Below are positions 1 to 9,680 of a stretch of 64,000 nt of DNA, one piece after another. Location of the stretch: the NCBI GenBank assembly GCA_963675935.2, contig CAXXPV010000003.1, positions 1,550,001-1,614,000 of the forward strand, given 5' to 3'. The notes below the pieces were generated by a model. That model saw nothing but the letters and a program-made list of their open reading frames with translations, was not told the origin of the DNA and did not search any database. This DNA comes from G963675935 sp963675935 (GTDB lineage Bacteria > Planctomycetota > Planctomycetia > Pirellulales > Thermoguttaceae). Every line of letters starts with the position of its first letter. Within the stretch, counting starts at the first letter, position 1. A program made the position numbers and the translations under genes.

Positions 1-1
1 C

Positions 2-472
2 GGCCTCGAATACTGGCGCGAACGTTCGGAGATCATTTTGGTCGAGGGCGTCGGCGGACTGATGTCGCCGCTGGGCGACGACGAATACATCGCCGATTTG
101 GCGGAAGAGTTCGGTTTTCCGTTGGTCGTGGTTTCGCGCAACGTGTTGGGAACGATCTGCCAGACGCTTCAGACGCTAATCACGGCGGCGGTATACCACG
201 GGAGGGGTGTTGGGATGCTCCCACTTCGTGCAAAGCGTTTTTCGGACGGGCAAACGGTGACCGAAGCCGTGAAGTACCCCGGCCGAGGGCTTTTTACGGC
301 GGGCGTGGTGTTGAATCATCCGACGGCGCCGTCAGACGATGATGTCAGTCTGCCGCAAAATCGCGCAGAGTTGGCCGCCCGATGCGTACCGCCGATCCTG
401 GCCGAAGTGGGCTGGGCGGCCGACGATTTTGACGCCCCGGTGGACTGGTTTTCGCTGGCCGTGGGGTCTTAG
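2..472 (+). CDS. bioD: dethiobiotin synthetase, C-terminal part (5' end outside window)
   Basis: The frame is open from base 2, so the N-terminus with the P-loop lies upstream of the window. BioD makes dethiobiotin from diaminopelargonate, CO2 and ATP in biotin synthesis, in the cytoplasm. The visible part holds the typical VEGVGGLMSPL motif, the LVVVSRNVLGTICQTLQTL stretch and the late AGVVLN motif in the usual order. Between the last two there is an extra stretch of about 29 residues (roughly bases 195-285) not expected in the family, where the chain normally runs directly from the helix to the GVVLN strand. It stays in frame, so the protein may still be made. The family call rests on the motifs and is fairly secure; activity is uncertain because of the insert. 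Confidence 0.82.
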   Translation, partial: GLEYWRERSEIILVEGVGGLMSPLGDDEYIADLAEEFGFPLVVVSRNVLGTICQTLQTLITAAVYHGRGVGMLPLRAKRFSDGQTVTEAVKYPGRGLFTAGVVLNHPTAPSDDDVSLPQNRAELAARCVPPILAEVGWAADDFDAPVDWFSLAVGS

Positions 473-817
473 GCCGCGTTTCCCACCACCGTTTTGCCGG
501 CGAACTTGCTCGCTGGCTAAACGGACACGTCGGCAAACAGCCCCCCCACCACCGGGCTACTCACCAAAAGCCCTGAAGAGCCTGTCGCGCTTGCATTGCC
601 CTGTCTTTCAATTAGAATGAAATGAATTGATCGGGCGGTTCCCTAGGTGGGTGTGGTGGTGATCGGAGATTCTGATTTTGCCGTGTTCACGGCGTAGCTC
701 CGGCCAACCGCGTCGGCTCTTGGGCGATTCCGTCGATTGAAAGCATGTTCCGCTCTTGCAAGAAGGTCGGAATGTAGCCGGGGACGTTTGCAACCGCAGC
801 CATCGAGAAAAACATAC
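473..817. other. gene-free stretch with palindrome half-copy
   Basis: No convincing gene is seen between bioD and the VanZ-like gene. Bases about 495-525 carry a degenerate half of the 'GCCGGCGAACTTGCTCGC...GGCTAAAC' palindrome family found elsewhere in the window. The rest has no clear structure; a promoter for the VanZ-like gene would be expected here but I cannot point to one. Confidence 0.5.
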
Positions 818-1297
818 ATGCAATGGTCGTTGAGAGTCGTATGCCTGGGCTACGTGGTTTTCCTGACCTTGTTGCTGTTGACATCGGACCCGACGCGATG
901 GGTCGGGGTGCATGGAAATCTGCCGTGGTTGTTGCGGATGGCGCTTCCCGCGGCGCACTTGCTGTCTTTCTTCGTGTTGGCGATGCTGGCGTTGGCGGCG
1001 CGGTGGCCCGTGCCGCGTTGGAGCATCGTCCTTTTTTTGATGATCTACGGGGGAATCACGGAAGTCATCCAGAGTCGGGTGCCGTTGAGAACGTCGGAAT
1101 GGATGGATTGGTTTCAAGACATCGCGGGCATCGTCGTCGGCGCGGCGCTCTGCTGGGGCATTGCGTCGCTGATCGGCTCGCTGGCGCGATGGCGGCGTAG
1201 TCGGAATCCCGACCGCTCGTTCCCCGCCGATGAGTTGGAAATCGTGAATAAGGTAATGCGGCGTTCCACCGCGAACGAGCAATCCTGGTGGGCGTAA
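818..1297 (+). CDS. VanZ-like membrane protein
   Basis: A protein of 159 residues with about four hydrophobic segments (near residues 5-24, 38-57, 62-80 and 104-125 from the ATG at 818). The loop after the third segment contains the pattern ITEVIQSRVPLRTSEWMDW, matching the E-x-x-Q...R...D-x-x-x-N/D signature of VanZ-like proteins. The function of the family outside the vancomycin clusters is not settled; a role in envelope or polysaccharide biology is often assumed. The ATG at 818 is chosen because the longer open frame upstream codes an unlikely Arg/Ser-rich leader. The gene precedes a large TPR gene by about 50 bases and may share its transcript. Confidence 0.7.
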   Translation: MQWSLRVVCLGYVVFLTLLLLTSDPTRWVGVHGNLPWLLRMALPAAHLLSFFVLAMLALAARWPVPRWSIVLFLMIYGGITEVIQSRVPLRTSEWMDWFQDIAGIVVGAALCWGIASLIGSLARWRRSRNPDRSFPADELEIVNKVMRRSTANEQSWWA

Positions 1298-1346
1298 CCG
1301 TCGATGATGTAGTCCTTTTCCATAACCTCGGATCGAGGCTTTTCTT

Positions 1347-4300
1347 ATGAGAACGTTGAATGTTCGGTTGGCCGGCATCTTGCTGGCCGTGACAGTGGTT
1401 TTTGGCATCGGTGTCTACTTCCTGCATGCCTCTCAGGTTCGCAGCAACGCTTCTTTTTTCCGGGAGGAATCGGCTCGCGCCGAAGAGGAGGCTGCGCAGG
1501 CCGCCAAGGAAAAGAACTTTGAAGCGGAAGAAGAAGCCCGCAAGAACGCCATCCGGTATCTCGACTGGTACGTGCGGTTGATGCCCGACGAATATGAAGC
1601 GATGGAACGCCTCGGGATGATGATGGCCGCGAGAGCGATGGACGGCGATGCGATAAAAAGCCGCCAAATGTTTCTTCAGGCCTATGGGCGGCTGGAAGCC
1701 ACGGTGCGGTTGGCGCCGGACCGAAAGGTTGCCCGGCGGCAGTTGGTGAAAATGGCGATGCTCGCCCGGCGACACCAAGAAGCCAAGGACCACCTGGAGA
1801 AATTGCGTGACGACGATCCCAAGAACCCCGAGTTGTTGGATTTGCTCGGGCAATGTCAGGCGGGGATGGGCAACTACGACACGGCGGCGGAGACGTTCAA
1901 GAAGACGATCGCCAACGGCTCGAACCAACTCATGGCTTACCTTCGTCTGGCGGAGTTGTTGCGCTATCGCCTTTCGCGTCCGCAGGATGCCGATCGGTGG
2001 ATGGAAAAGTTAGTGAGCGTCAATCCGAAGGCGTCGCAAGCGCACGTTTTGCGAGGGCGTTACCTGTTGGCCATCAACGAGATCGACGAGGCGCTCGAGG
2101 AAGCGTCGCAGGGCTTGAAACTTGCGCCCGACGACGCGGATGCTCTGGTGTTGGCGGCCACGTGCAACTTGGCCAAGGGCAAGATCGACGAAGCCCGCGA
2201 CTGCGCAGCCCGCGGCATCAAGCTGTTTCCCAGCAGTGTTGACATGTACAAGACCATGGCCGACATCGAGCTGCGCGCCCAAAAACGCGACAAGGCCCTC
2301 GCCGTTTTGGAGCAGGGCATCAAGGCCACGAGCCGCGATCCACAACTCCAGTGGAGCCTGGCCAATCTGTTGATCGATGCCAATAGACTGGAGGAATCGA
2401 AAAAGATCATCGCGGTGCTGCAAGACGTGGGCTACCCCAAAGCGCCCCTCGACTATCTGCTCGCCCGAATCGAGTTTGTCCAGGGCCATTGGTTTGCCGC
2501 GAAGCAACAGTTTGAAGCCGTGCGAGGCTCGCTAATTCAGCAGCCGGAGCGTGTCCGTCAAGTCGATCTGTGGACCGCGCAGTGCTACGCACAGTTGGGA
2601 AACCGCGACAAGCAATTACAGGCCCTTCGCAGGGCGGTGAACGTAGACCAAAACTTTGCCCCCGCCAAGGCCGCCCTGATGGACGCATTGATGCAGACGG
2701 GCCGCATTGACGAGGCGCTCGAGATATTCGCCGACTTGGACAAGCGCCGCCAACTTGGCCCCGCGAGTTATTTGCCGTTGGCGAGAATGCTGTTCGCCAG
2801 GACCATCCGGCAGAATCCCGCCGAACGCGACTGGGGGCCCTTGGAAAAAGCGTTAGACTCGGCGGAGAAGGCGATGCCCGATTCCCACGAGGTTCCGTTG
2901 CTGCGGGCCGATATGTTCCTGAACCAGAACCGCGCCGACGACGCCGAAAAGCTCCTACTGCAAACCCGCGACCGCTTCCCCAAGGAAAACTCGATTGGGA
3001 GGGCACTCATCTCGCTGGCCGAGCATCAAAAGGACTGGAAGAAAGCGGAACGGCTATTGGCCGAATCGGAGACAAAGCATGGCGACACCGTCGAGCAGCG
3101 ACTGGCCGAGGCTCAAAACCTTGTGCGCCAGCAAGGAAAGAAGGCCGTCAACGACTTGCGCAAACTGGCCGACGACGCCGATAAATTTCCCGAGACGGCC
3201 CGCTTGCAGTTGTGGGCCGGGTTGCTCAGCGCCGCCTCTCAGGTTGGCGATTCGGAGCAAGCCATGCTTCTTAGCGAGAAAATCCGCGATAAGCAACCCA
3301 ACAACGCGCAGATACGCTACTTGATATTCGAGCAAGCGCTTGCCGCCGAAGACATCCCCGGCATGGAGAAGGCCCTCAAGGACATCGAGATTGTCGCCAG
3401 TCATGGGTCGTATTGGCTCTATGGCCGGGCGGTTTTGCTATTCTTGGGAGCCAAGGGCAAAGACCGGAACGAGGCGGCCCCCGCGCTGAAAGAAGCGTTG
3501 GAACTCCTGGCGAAGGCCCGCGAGGCTCGCAAGGATTGGTCGCGCATTCCGCTGGTCGAGGCGGGAGTCTATGACCAGCAAGGCCGGCCGGACATGGCGA
3601 TGAAGTGCTATCTGGAAGCCATGGACATGGGAGAGCGCAACCCGAACGCCATCCGCCGGATGATCCAACTTCTTTTCCAAACGCGGCAGTACGCCGAGGC
3701 CGTTCGACGGATCGAACTGCTCGAAAAGGAGCGAAGCGAGCTTTCGCCCGAGTTGATTCGGGCCCTCGCGGAAGGCGAATTGCAGCTTGGCGACTCCTCC
3801 GGCGCCCTGGAGAAGGCCCGAAAGGCCGTCGCCGCCGACTCCAAGGACTTCCAGCAGCATCTCTGGCTCGGTCAGATCCTCGGCATCCTCGGCAACCAAG
3901 CCAAGGCCAAGGAAAATGCGAAGGAGGCCAAGGATTTGTTCGCCGACGCGGAAAAATCGCTCCGCCGCGCCGCGGAACTTGAACCCAAGCTGCCCGTTGT
4001 CTGGGTGTCGCTCGTTCGATTTCTCGTCGCTGTCGGCGAGGACGAAAAGGCCAAGGCCGAGATTTCCAATGCGGAGAAAAACATCCCCGCGAAAGATGCC
4101 CTCATGGCGCTTGCGCAGTGTTACGAGGTCGTGAAGCAAGCCGACGCCGCCCTGGAAAAATATGAGGCGGCGCTCGCCGCGTCGCCGAAAGACGTGTCCG
4201 TCGCGATGACCGTCGCCGATTTCTACCGCAGAACCGGCAAGCTTTTGCAGGCCGATGCCCTGCTTCATAAAATTCTCGACGGCAAAATTGAAGCCAATGA

Positions 4301-5672
4301 GTCGGAACTTGTCGTTGCCCGCCGTCTGCTCGCGCAAATCTGCGCCGCGCGAGGCGATTACAAGAATCTGCAGCAAGCGCAAGAGCTTATCGAGAAAAAC
4401 CTGGCTTCCATCTACGCCAGTCCCTTTGATCGGCGCTTCTATGCCACGCTCAAGGCGTCCGATCCGCAGGTCGTCGAGCGAGTCAAGGCCATGGAAATGT
4501 GGAAAAAGTTGGTTGAAGATCAATTGGCCACCCCCGACGACGCCCTGTCGCTGGCCAAGATGTATTTGGCCGCCGGAAACTGGAGCGAAGCCAGCGCCCT
4601 GCTGCGAAACCTCGTGACGACCTACGACAAGGATCCCCGTTTCCTGGTGATCTATCTCGACGCTCTTTTGCAGCACGAAGAGACTTCCAACGTGGAGGCG
4701 TATTTCGACCGATTGGAGAAACTCGCTCCCAATTGGTTTGAAACCACAAGCCTTCGCGCCGACATCCTTTGCGCTCCGAACAAGAACAAGCCGCTCGAGG
4801 CGATCGAGGTTCTCAAGAACTTCGTCGATAAGACCGACGTGCTGCCTCACGACCGGGCCGCGCGTCTGCGCCTCGTGGCCGACAAACTCGATCGGCTCGG
4901 CCGCCAACTGACGAAACCGGAACAAGCCGCCGTCGCCGAGAAATTCGCCGGCCAGGCTGAATTGCTGTACCGAACCTTCGTCAAGGAAAATGCCGGCCAG
5001 GACTTGGTCTTGGCCGTGTACTTGGGTTCCAACGGCAAGGCCGACGAGGCTTTGGATATTCTCGAACGGATACTGCCGAGCAGCGCCCCCCAGACTTTCG
5101 CCCAGGTGTGTTCGCTCATCCTGCAAGCCGGCAAGGCCAACAAGGAACAATTGCAGCGGATGAATCAAATCATGTTGGTGGCGATCAAAAAGTTCGATCG
5201 GCCGACCACCCTCTTGCTGGTCATGGCGGAATTGCGCACTCGCCAGCTCCAGTATGCCGAAGCGGCGGAATTCTATCGAGAAGTTCTGAAAAAGAGCCCC
5301 ACCAACGCAGTCGCCATGAACAACCTCGGCGTGCTGCAAGCCATGCAAGGCATCGAACTTGAAGAATCGTTGAAACTCGTCGATCACGCCATCGAAATCG
5401 CCGGCCCGCTGGGACCGATGCTCGACTCGCGGGCGACCGTCTACATCGCCATGAACGAGCCGGACAAAGCCCTCGACGACCTGAAGCTTGCTTTGATCGA
5501 TCGAGAAACGCCGGTGCGGCTCTTCCACCAGGCGCAGGCGCACGCCTTGGCCGGGCAAAAAGCCACGGCGCAAGCCGCCTTGGACAAAGCCCTGAAGAAG
5601 GGACTCACCAAGGAGATGCTTCAGCCGCTGGAATTGCCCACCTTCGAGAAACTAAAGCGGTTGCAACGCTAA
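1347..5672 (+). CDS. large membrane-anchored TPR-repeat protein (1441 aa)
   Basis: The N-terminus (MRTLNVRLAGILLAVTVVFG) is a signal anchor or uncleaved signal peptide. The rest is almost entirely helical repeats with the TPR spacing (for example A-x-x-x-G-x-x-x-x-A patterns every 34 residues or so), running from about residue 50 to the C-terminus. A coiled, Glu/Lys-rich stretch follows the anchor at residues 33-60. No catalytic domain is visible. Large TPR proteins of this type are common in planctomycetes, where they are presumed to scaffold envelope or export complexes; PEP-CTERM-associated TPR proteins (PrsT-like) are another possibility, but no exosortase gene is nearby. The ATG at 1347 follows the VanZ-like gene closely. 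The fold call is secure, the role unknown. Confidence 0.85.
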   Translation: MRTLNVRLAGILLAVTVVFGIGVYFLHASQVRSNASFFREESARAEEEAAQAAKEKNFEAEEEARKNAIRYLDWYVRLMPDEYEAMERLGMMMAARAMDGDAIKSRQMFLQAYGRLEATVRLAPDRKVARRQLVKMAMLARRHQEAKDHLEKLRDDDPKNPELLDLLGQCQAGMGNYDTAAETFKKTIANGSNQLMAYLRLAELLRYRLSRPQDADRWMEKLVSVNPKASQAHVLRGRYLLAINEIDEALEEASQGLKLAPDDADALVLAATCNLAKGKIDEARDCAARGIKLFPSSVDMYKTMADIELRAQKRDKALAVLEQGIKATSRDPQLQWSLANLLIDANRLEESKKIIAVLQDVGYPKAPLDYLLARIEFVQGHWFAAKQQFEAVRGSLIQQPERVRQVDLWTAQCYAQLGNRDKQLQALRRAVNVDQNFAPAKAALMDALMQTGRIDEALEIFADLDKRRQLGPASYLPLARMLFARTIRQNPAERDWGPLEKALDSAEKAMPDSHEVPLLRADMFLNQNRADDAEKLLLQTRDRFPKENSIGRALISLAEHQKDWKKAERLLAESETKHGDTVEQRLAEAQNLVRQQGKKAVNDLRKLADDADKFPETARLQLWAGLLSAASQVGDSEQAMLLSEKIRDKQPNNAQIRYLIFEQALAAEDIPGMEKALKDIEIVASHGSYWLYGRAVLLFLGAKGKDRNEAAPALKEALELLAKAREARKDWSRIPLVEAGVYDQQGRPDMAMKCYLEAMDMGERNPNAIRRMIQLLFQTRQYAEAVRRIELLEKERSELSPELIRALAEGELQLGDSSGALEKARKAVAADSKDFQQHLWLGQILGILGNQAKAKENAKEAKDLFADAEKSLRRAAELEPKLPVVWVSLVRFLVAVGEDEKAKAEISNAEKNIPAKDALMALAQCYEVVKQADAALEKYEAALAASPKDVSVAMTVADFYRRTGKLLQADALLHKILDGKIEANESELVVARRLLAQICAARGDYKNLQQAQELIEKNLASIYASPFDRRFYATLKASDPQVVERVKAMEMWKKLVEDQLATPDDALSLAKMYLAAGNWSEASALLRNLVTTYDKDPRFLVIYLDALLQHEETSNVEAYFDRLEKLAPNWFETTSLRADILCAPNKNKPLEAIEVLKNFVDKTDVLPHDRAARLRLVADKLDRLGRQLTKPEQAAVAEKFAGQAELLYRTFVKENAGQDLVLAVYLGSNGKADEALDILERILPSSAPQTFAQVCSLILQAGKANKEQLQRMNQIMLVAIKKFDRPTTLLLVMAELRTRQLQYAEAAEFYREVLKKSPTNAVAMNNLGVLQAMQGIELEESLKLVDHAIEIAGPLGPMLDSRATVYIAMNEPDKALDDLKLALIDRETPVRLFHQAQAHALAGQKATAQAALDKALKKGLTKEMLQPLELPTFEKLKRLQR

Positions 5673-5795
5673 GGCATCAAATAATAATCAAACACATTTG
5701 TAGGACGGATATCCGAATCCGCCCAGACTTTGCTGGCTGGATTCGACAATCCTTCCTGCAAAGTATCGCCAAGTTATTTTGACGTACGCCCAAAG

Positions 5796-7082
5796 CTACG
5801 GGCGAAGCCTGCCGTAGAAACATTGCCCAGTTTTCGCCATGCTCTTGAGCATCGGCGTCGGCTCGACGCGCGCTCCCAACGCAGCGAGCGGCTGCAACAT
5901 GGCCAGAACGCGGTCCGCCCCCAAAGTGTCGGCCCACCAAAGCAAACCGCCCCGCTCGGCCGGAAATCCCAAGCCGAACAACATTGCCAAGTCGATCGCG
6001 CGGGCGTCGTCCACTCGGCCCTCTTCCAGAATGTGCGCCGCCTCGATCAGCATCGGCAACACAAGCCGGTCGGCGATCGAGCCATCAACCGCCTTGCCGG
6101 GAGGCTCGATCCAAGGGGCCAACAACTCCTTGACGTCCGGGTCTAGCCCGCGATTCTCATCGTATCGATAAAATCCCGCGCCCGCCTTTTGCCCCAGCCG
6201 GCCCGCCTTGATCATCGTCACCAGCAACGGCGAGGGGAGAATTCGCTCGGGAAACGCCGCGGCCAGCACCCAACCGGCCTGCAAGGTCGTATCGAGTCCA
6301 ATTTCGTCCATCAATCGCAACGGCCCGAGGGCCATGCCGAAATCGAGCGCGGCCCGCTCGATCGCCTCGGCCGCCACACCTTCGCGCAGAAGCTCCAGGG
6401 CCTCGCCGAGATAGGGAAACAGCAGCCGATTGACCAGAAAGCCCGGCCCGTCGCGCACGACGATCGGCATCTTCCCGAGACTTCGTGCGTGGGCCGCCAC
6501 GGCGGCGATCACATTGTCGGCGGTGCGCGGACCGCGCACAATTTCGACCAACGGCCGGCGGCGAACGGGATGAAGAAAATGCAGGCCGCAAAAGCGAGAA
6601 GCGTCGGCGACTCCCTCGGCCAGCCGTTCGATCGGAATCGTCGAGGTGTTCGAGGCCGTGATCGTTCGATCGGAAAGACGGCCTCGCAATTCGTCGAACA
6701 ATCGCCGTTTGGCCGAAAGCGTTTCCGCGATCGCTTCCAAGACAAGATCGCAGCGGGCCGCCTCGGCCAAATCGGCCGTTACGCGGATCAAGCCCAAGAA
6801 GTCTTCGGCAGGCTCGTCCGTCGATTCTCGCAACTCGGCCGCGATGGCGCCGGTCGCGCCGGCCAAAACTCCTTGGTCGGCGTCGCAGACGACGACCGGC
6901 ATCCGGCTTGCAACGTGGGCCGCCGCGATCTCCGTGCCCATGACGCCCGCGCCGATGATCCCCACGCTTTGAATCGAAGATTCGGCCTCCGCTCGCGACG
7001 TGTCGCCGCCGCGACGGTTCCATTCCACCAAACGGCGAACATTTTCCGCGGCAGGCGATTCGTCGGAAAGGTGATGCGTCAT
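5796..7082 (-). CDS. 3-hydroxyacyl-CoA dehydrogenase family protein
   Basis: From the ATG at 7082 this gives 428 residues. A Rossmann fold begins near residue 40 with the NAD-binding motif GIIGAGVMGTE, followed by a two-part C-terminal 3HCDH region (DGPGFLVNRLLFPY and a second helical repeat with GLGFPAERGG). The family oxidises 3-hydroxyacyl-CoA to 3-ketoacyl-CoA, in beta-oxidation or related pathways. There is no enoyl-CoA hydratase domain, so this is the stand-alone dehydrogenase half of FadB-like enzymes. A TTG 21 bases upstream is an alternative start. The gene is convergent with the large TPR gene and shows no operon partner that would fix its substrate. Confidence 0.85.
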   Translation of the reverse strand: MTHHLSDESPAAENVRRLVEWNRRGGDTSRAEAESSIQSVGIIGAGVMGTEIAAAHVASRMPVVVCDADQGVLAGATGAIAAELRESTDEPAEDFLGLIRVTADLAEAARCDLVLEAIAETLSAKRRLFDELRGRLSDRTITASNTSTIPIERLAEGVADASRFCGLHFLHPVRRRPLVEIVRGPRTADNVIAAVAAHARSLGKMPIVVRDGPGFLVNRLLFPYLGEALELLREGVAAEAIERAALDFGMALGPLRLMDEIGLDTTLQAGWVLAAAFPERILPSPLLVTMIKAGRLGQKAGAGFYRYDENRGLDPDVKELLAPWIEPPGKAVDGSIADRLVLPMLIEAAHILEEGRVDDARAIDLAMLFGLGFPAERGGLLWWADTLGADRVLAMLQPLAALGARVEPTPMLKSMAKTGQCFYGRLRP

Positions 7083-7172
7083 TGAAATGTTTAGGATAGG
7101 CAAATCAACAACTTGTGCCGCAATGTTTTCTGACGGCCATAAGCGGGGGCATGCTTGCGGAACGGGAAACGA

Positions 7173-8222
7173 TCAATATAGGCGATTGCTGTTGTATTTG
7201 CGTCCCAAAACCTGCGAGCTGCGAACCGTGCTGCCGGCCAACGAAGTGATGCCCAACAACCGGCTGATGGGATTGGTGACTTTGCCAATGACGTTGTTCA
7301 CCGCCACCAAGCTATCATCAACGATGTAGATGCGGTCACCCGGCAGAATTTGGTAGTTGGTGTCGGTGAGGCCTCCGTGCGAAATGGCATCCCAATCGAC
7401 CGGGAAGATTTGCTCTCCGCCGGCGCCGTCCGGGGCCGGCCGGGCAATCCAAATGGTCTTGCTCGATATTCCCGCCGCCATCTGCTGGCTCTGGCCGATG
7501 GCGTCGAGCACGGTCTCGTTTCCCGTGATCGGGAATTTCCACATATTCCCCCTCGCGCCGAGAGCCTCGGTGATTACATAATAGTTTTCGCTGTTGAATT
7601 GCACGACGTCGACGCCGACCTGGGGAGAATCGAAATACAAGGTGAGCCGCTGCCGCACCGCCTCCTGTGCTTCGGGGGCGGTCAGCCCGGCCACATACAC
7701 CTCGCCGTACGTTCGCAGTTGCACCACGCCATCAGGCTCCACCTGGAAGGCGCCGGTGAGCTGCTCGACGCTCGCGGAACGCGCCAACTGCACCGTCACC
7801 TCCGGCGACTGCAAAATCATCTGCAACATCCGCGTGATGTCCGCCTTGGCCTCGTCGATCGTCAATCCCGTTACGCGAACCGCGCCGTACGGCGGTCCGA
7901 GGTTCACATTGCCATCGCCCTCCACCAGGTAGTAGCTCTGGATCGGAAGTTTCGGCAAAGTTCCCAAAACATTGATCGTCAACACATCGAACGGCCCAAT
8001 CCGGTAGGAAGGACGCGGCACCAACTTCACCACCTCGATCCGAAGCATGTCCGGCGGCGCAATCCGGTAGGGCGGCAGCGACACCATCGACAGCTCCCGC
8101 GGCGGCTCCATCTCGGGCGGAACCTGGCCCTGGAGCGTCGGCGATTTGAAGTCGATCGCCTGGCAACCCATCGCGGTTGCCAGCACGCACATCGACAGCA
8201 CCGCCAGAGCATCTCTTATCAT
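7173..8222 (-). CDS. polysaccharide export lipoprotein (Wza/SLBB-type)
   Basis: A 349-residue protein with a lipoprotein signal ending in the lipobox LATAMGC, so Cys-20 is the likely acylation site. Two polysaccharide-biosynthesis/export segments follow: YRIAPPDMLRIEV and then YRIGPFDVLTINVLG, the start of the classic Poly_export domain. After these come SLBB-like beta-grasp repeats (for example GAFQVEPDGVVQLRTYGEVYVAGL) and a final one ending in NYQILPGDRIYI. Such proteins form the outer-membrane channel for exported polysaccharide. The doubled YRI-P-D motif near the N-terminus looks like a partial duplication. No other polysaccharide genes are beside it. Confidence 0.85.
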   Translation of the reverse strand: MIRDALAVLSMCVLATAMGCQAIDFKSPTLQGQVPPEMEPPRELSMVSLPPYRIAPPDMLRIEVVKLVPRPSYRIGPFDVLTINVLGTLPKLPIQSYYLVEGDGNVNLGPPYGAVRVTGLTIDEAKADITRMLQMILQSPEVTVQLARSASVEQLTGAFQVEPDGVVQLRTYGEVYVAGLTAPEAQEAVRQRLTLYFDSPQVGVDVVQFNSENYYVITEALGARGNMWKFPITGNETVLDAIGQSQQMAAGISSKTIWIARPAPDGAGGEQIFPVDWDAISHGGLTDTNYQILPGDRIYIVDDSLVAVNNVIGKVTNPISRLLGITSLAGSTVRSSQVLGRKYNSNRLY

Positions 8223-8383
8223 GGGCTACATCCGTGCCGTAATATAGATTAAGCAGTTAAGATAGGCTGTTATCGACAAACTTTACCAAATCGGCATCGT
8301 CGTTTTAATCGGCAGACTCAGCCAAGGACTTTGCTGTTTCCCAGATAGAATCAGCAAATAGAACCAACAAGAAGATCGCGCGC

Positions 8384-8450
8384 CATTCTGAACGCAGCGA
8401 AGAATCTCACGCAAAGGCAAGATTCTTCGCTGCGATCAGAATAGAATGAC
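8384..8450. repeat. palindromic repeat, family A (CATTCTGAGCGCAGCGAAGAATCTC arms), diverged copy
   Basis: Two arms in inverted orientation: one reads CATTCTGAACGCAGCGAAGA and the other closes with TTCTTCGCTGCGATCAGAAT. Other copies lie at 9552-10862 (split by IS630), 17529-17733 (split by a MITE-like element) and 29283-29357. Confidence 0.8.
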
Positions 8451-8474
8451 GATGCTTTCGCTGCCCGCCAATGA

Positions 8475-9374
8475 CTACTCAGTTTCAGGCAGTTTCTCGT
8501 CTTCGCCCATTTTGTCGCGCTTGCCTGATTTCTTCATCCCAGACTTGGCGGGGCGATCCTTCGAAGGGCCGGCCTGCGGCTCGGGCAACTTGACCTGCAC
8601 TTCCAGTGCCTGCGCCATGCCCGGCCTGGCCGGCGAAACCGCCGCCTTGACAGTAACTTCAGTGCCGATGCGAACGAGACTGAGGTCGGACACGTTGACG
8701 TCGATCGCGGCATTGTCCTCCAACTCGAAGGGCAACATGCCGCGGCCGGTCTGAACCGACATCGCGCCCCGGCCAACGATCAGTTTGCCGACGACTCGAT
8801 AGGAGCCCGCCGGCTGGGTTTTCGAGACGGTCTTTCCGGTTTTGCCCGGGGTGTGTCCGCCGTGTTTGGCGGGCTTGCCGGCCGCGTCTTCCCCGGCATT
8901 GGCGCCGAAACCGCCCGCGTCGCCGTCGGCCGCGGCCGCTGGAAAGACGCCTACCTGTTTTTCCTTCGAGAGCGACGTAACGGTCAACGCCTCGACTTTT
9001 TTCTGAACCGCGCCGCGGTTGTCGATTTCGGCCGTGAATTCCACGATAAGGCCCGAGCGAAGCGAGGCGGCCGTCGTCGTGCCGGTCACATGCACCTTGG
9101 TGATGGGCATAATGGCGACACGCCACATTTGCTTATTGCCGTCGACCACGACAATGCCGTTTTTGGCGACGCCCTGGACCGTACCGAGAATCTCGGCTTG
9201 CTGCGCGCCGCCCTGTGGCATTGCCCCCTGCTGTTGTTGCTGCGCGGCTTGCTGTTGCTGCCGCTTCAGCAGGGCACGCTGCATGGCGGCGTTATTGCCC
9301 TGAGCCGAAAGCAATGTTGGCAAACCAGCCACCAGGACGGCGGCGAGAAACAGGCGGAATAGGCGGAATGTCAT
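8475..9374 (-). CDS. secreted protein of unknown function, Gln-rich N-terminus
   Basis: From the ATG at 9374 the protein has 299 residues and begins with a clean signal peptide (MTFRLFRLFLAAVLVAGLPT, cleavage likely after LLSAQ). A Gln-rich low-complexity stretch follows at residues 35-50. Two beta-rich modules come next, each describing a small barrel-like unit (ILGTVQGVAKNGIVVVDGNK and YRVVGKLIVGRGAMSVQTGR), separated by a Gly/Ala/Lys linker. The C-terminus is a charged Lys/Glu tail. I do not recognise a named family. An upstream frame extension exists but lacks sense as a protein, so the signal-peptide start is preferred. The IS630 element and a split palindrome lie just upstream. Confidence 0.65.
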   Translation of the reverse strand: MTFRLFRLFLAAVLVAGLPTLLSAQGNNAAMQRALLKRQQQQAAQQQQQGAMPQGGAQQAEILGTVQGVAKNGIVVVDGNKQMWRVAIMPITKVHVTGTTTAASLRSGLIVEFTAEIDNRGAVQKKVEALTVTSLSKEKQVGVFPAAAADGDAGGFGANAGEDAAGKPAKHGGHTPGKTGKTVSKTQPAGSYRVVGKLIVGRGAMSVQTGRGMLPFELEDNAAIDVNVSDLSLVRIGTEVTVKAAVSPARPGMAQALEVQVKLPEPQAGPSKDRPAKSGMKKSGKRDKMGEDEKLPETE

Positions 9375-9680
9375 GGGCAGGCTCCGAAGAAAGACGCGTG
9401 TTATTGTAGTCCTCGTTCCCGCCAGAGCGTGGAAAACGAGAAACCCTCTCTCATCCAACATACTTCCCCTCAACGCCCTTGAACAGCAGAATATTCTTGC
9501 CACCACCCAGAAAAACTGCAATTTCACATTTTGGGGTAGATGGAAAAAACCGTCATTCTGAGCGCGGCGAAGAATCTCCGTGGTAAAAGCGTAAGTTCCC
9601 TAGTGCTCCGTCCAAGCTAAATATTGGGGTTGCCAAGGATGGCGTTTTCGAGGAACCTCCACCATCTCAAGGAGGTTCCT

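Noticed and set aside
608..1928. Arg/His-rich minus-strand frames opposite the VanZ-like and TPR genes
   Set aside because: Composition is typical of antisense GC-rich DNA; the plus strand has good family matches.
3438..5573. Long open frame on the minus strand opposite the large TPR gene
   Set aside because: It is a shadow of a GC-rich coding gene with strong codon bias; its translation has no family-like sequence, whereas the plus frame is clear TPR.
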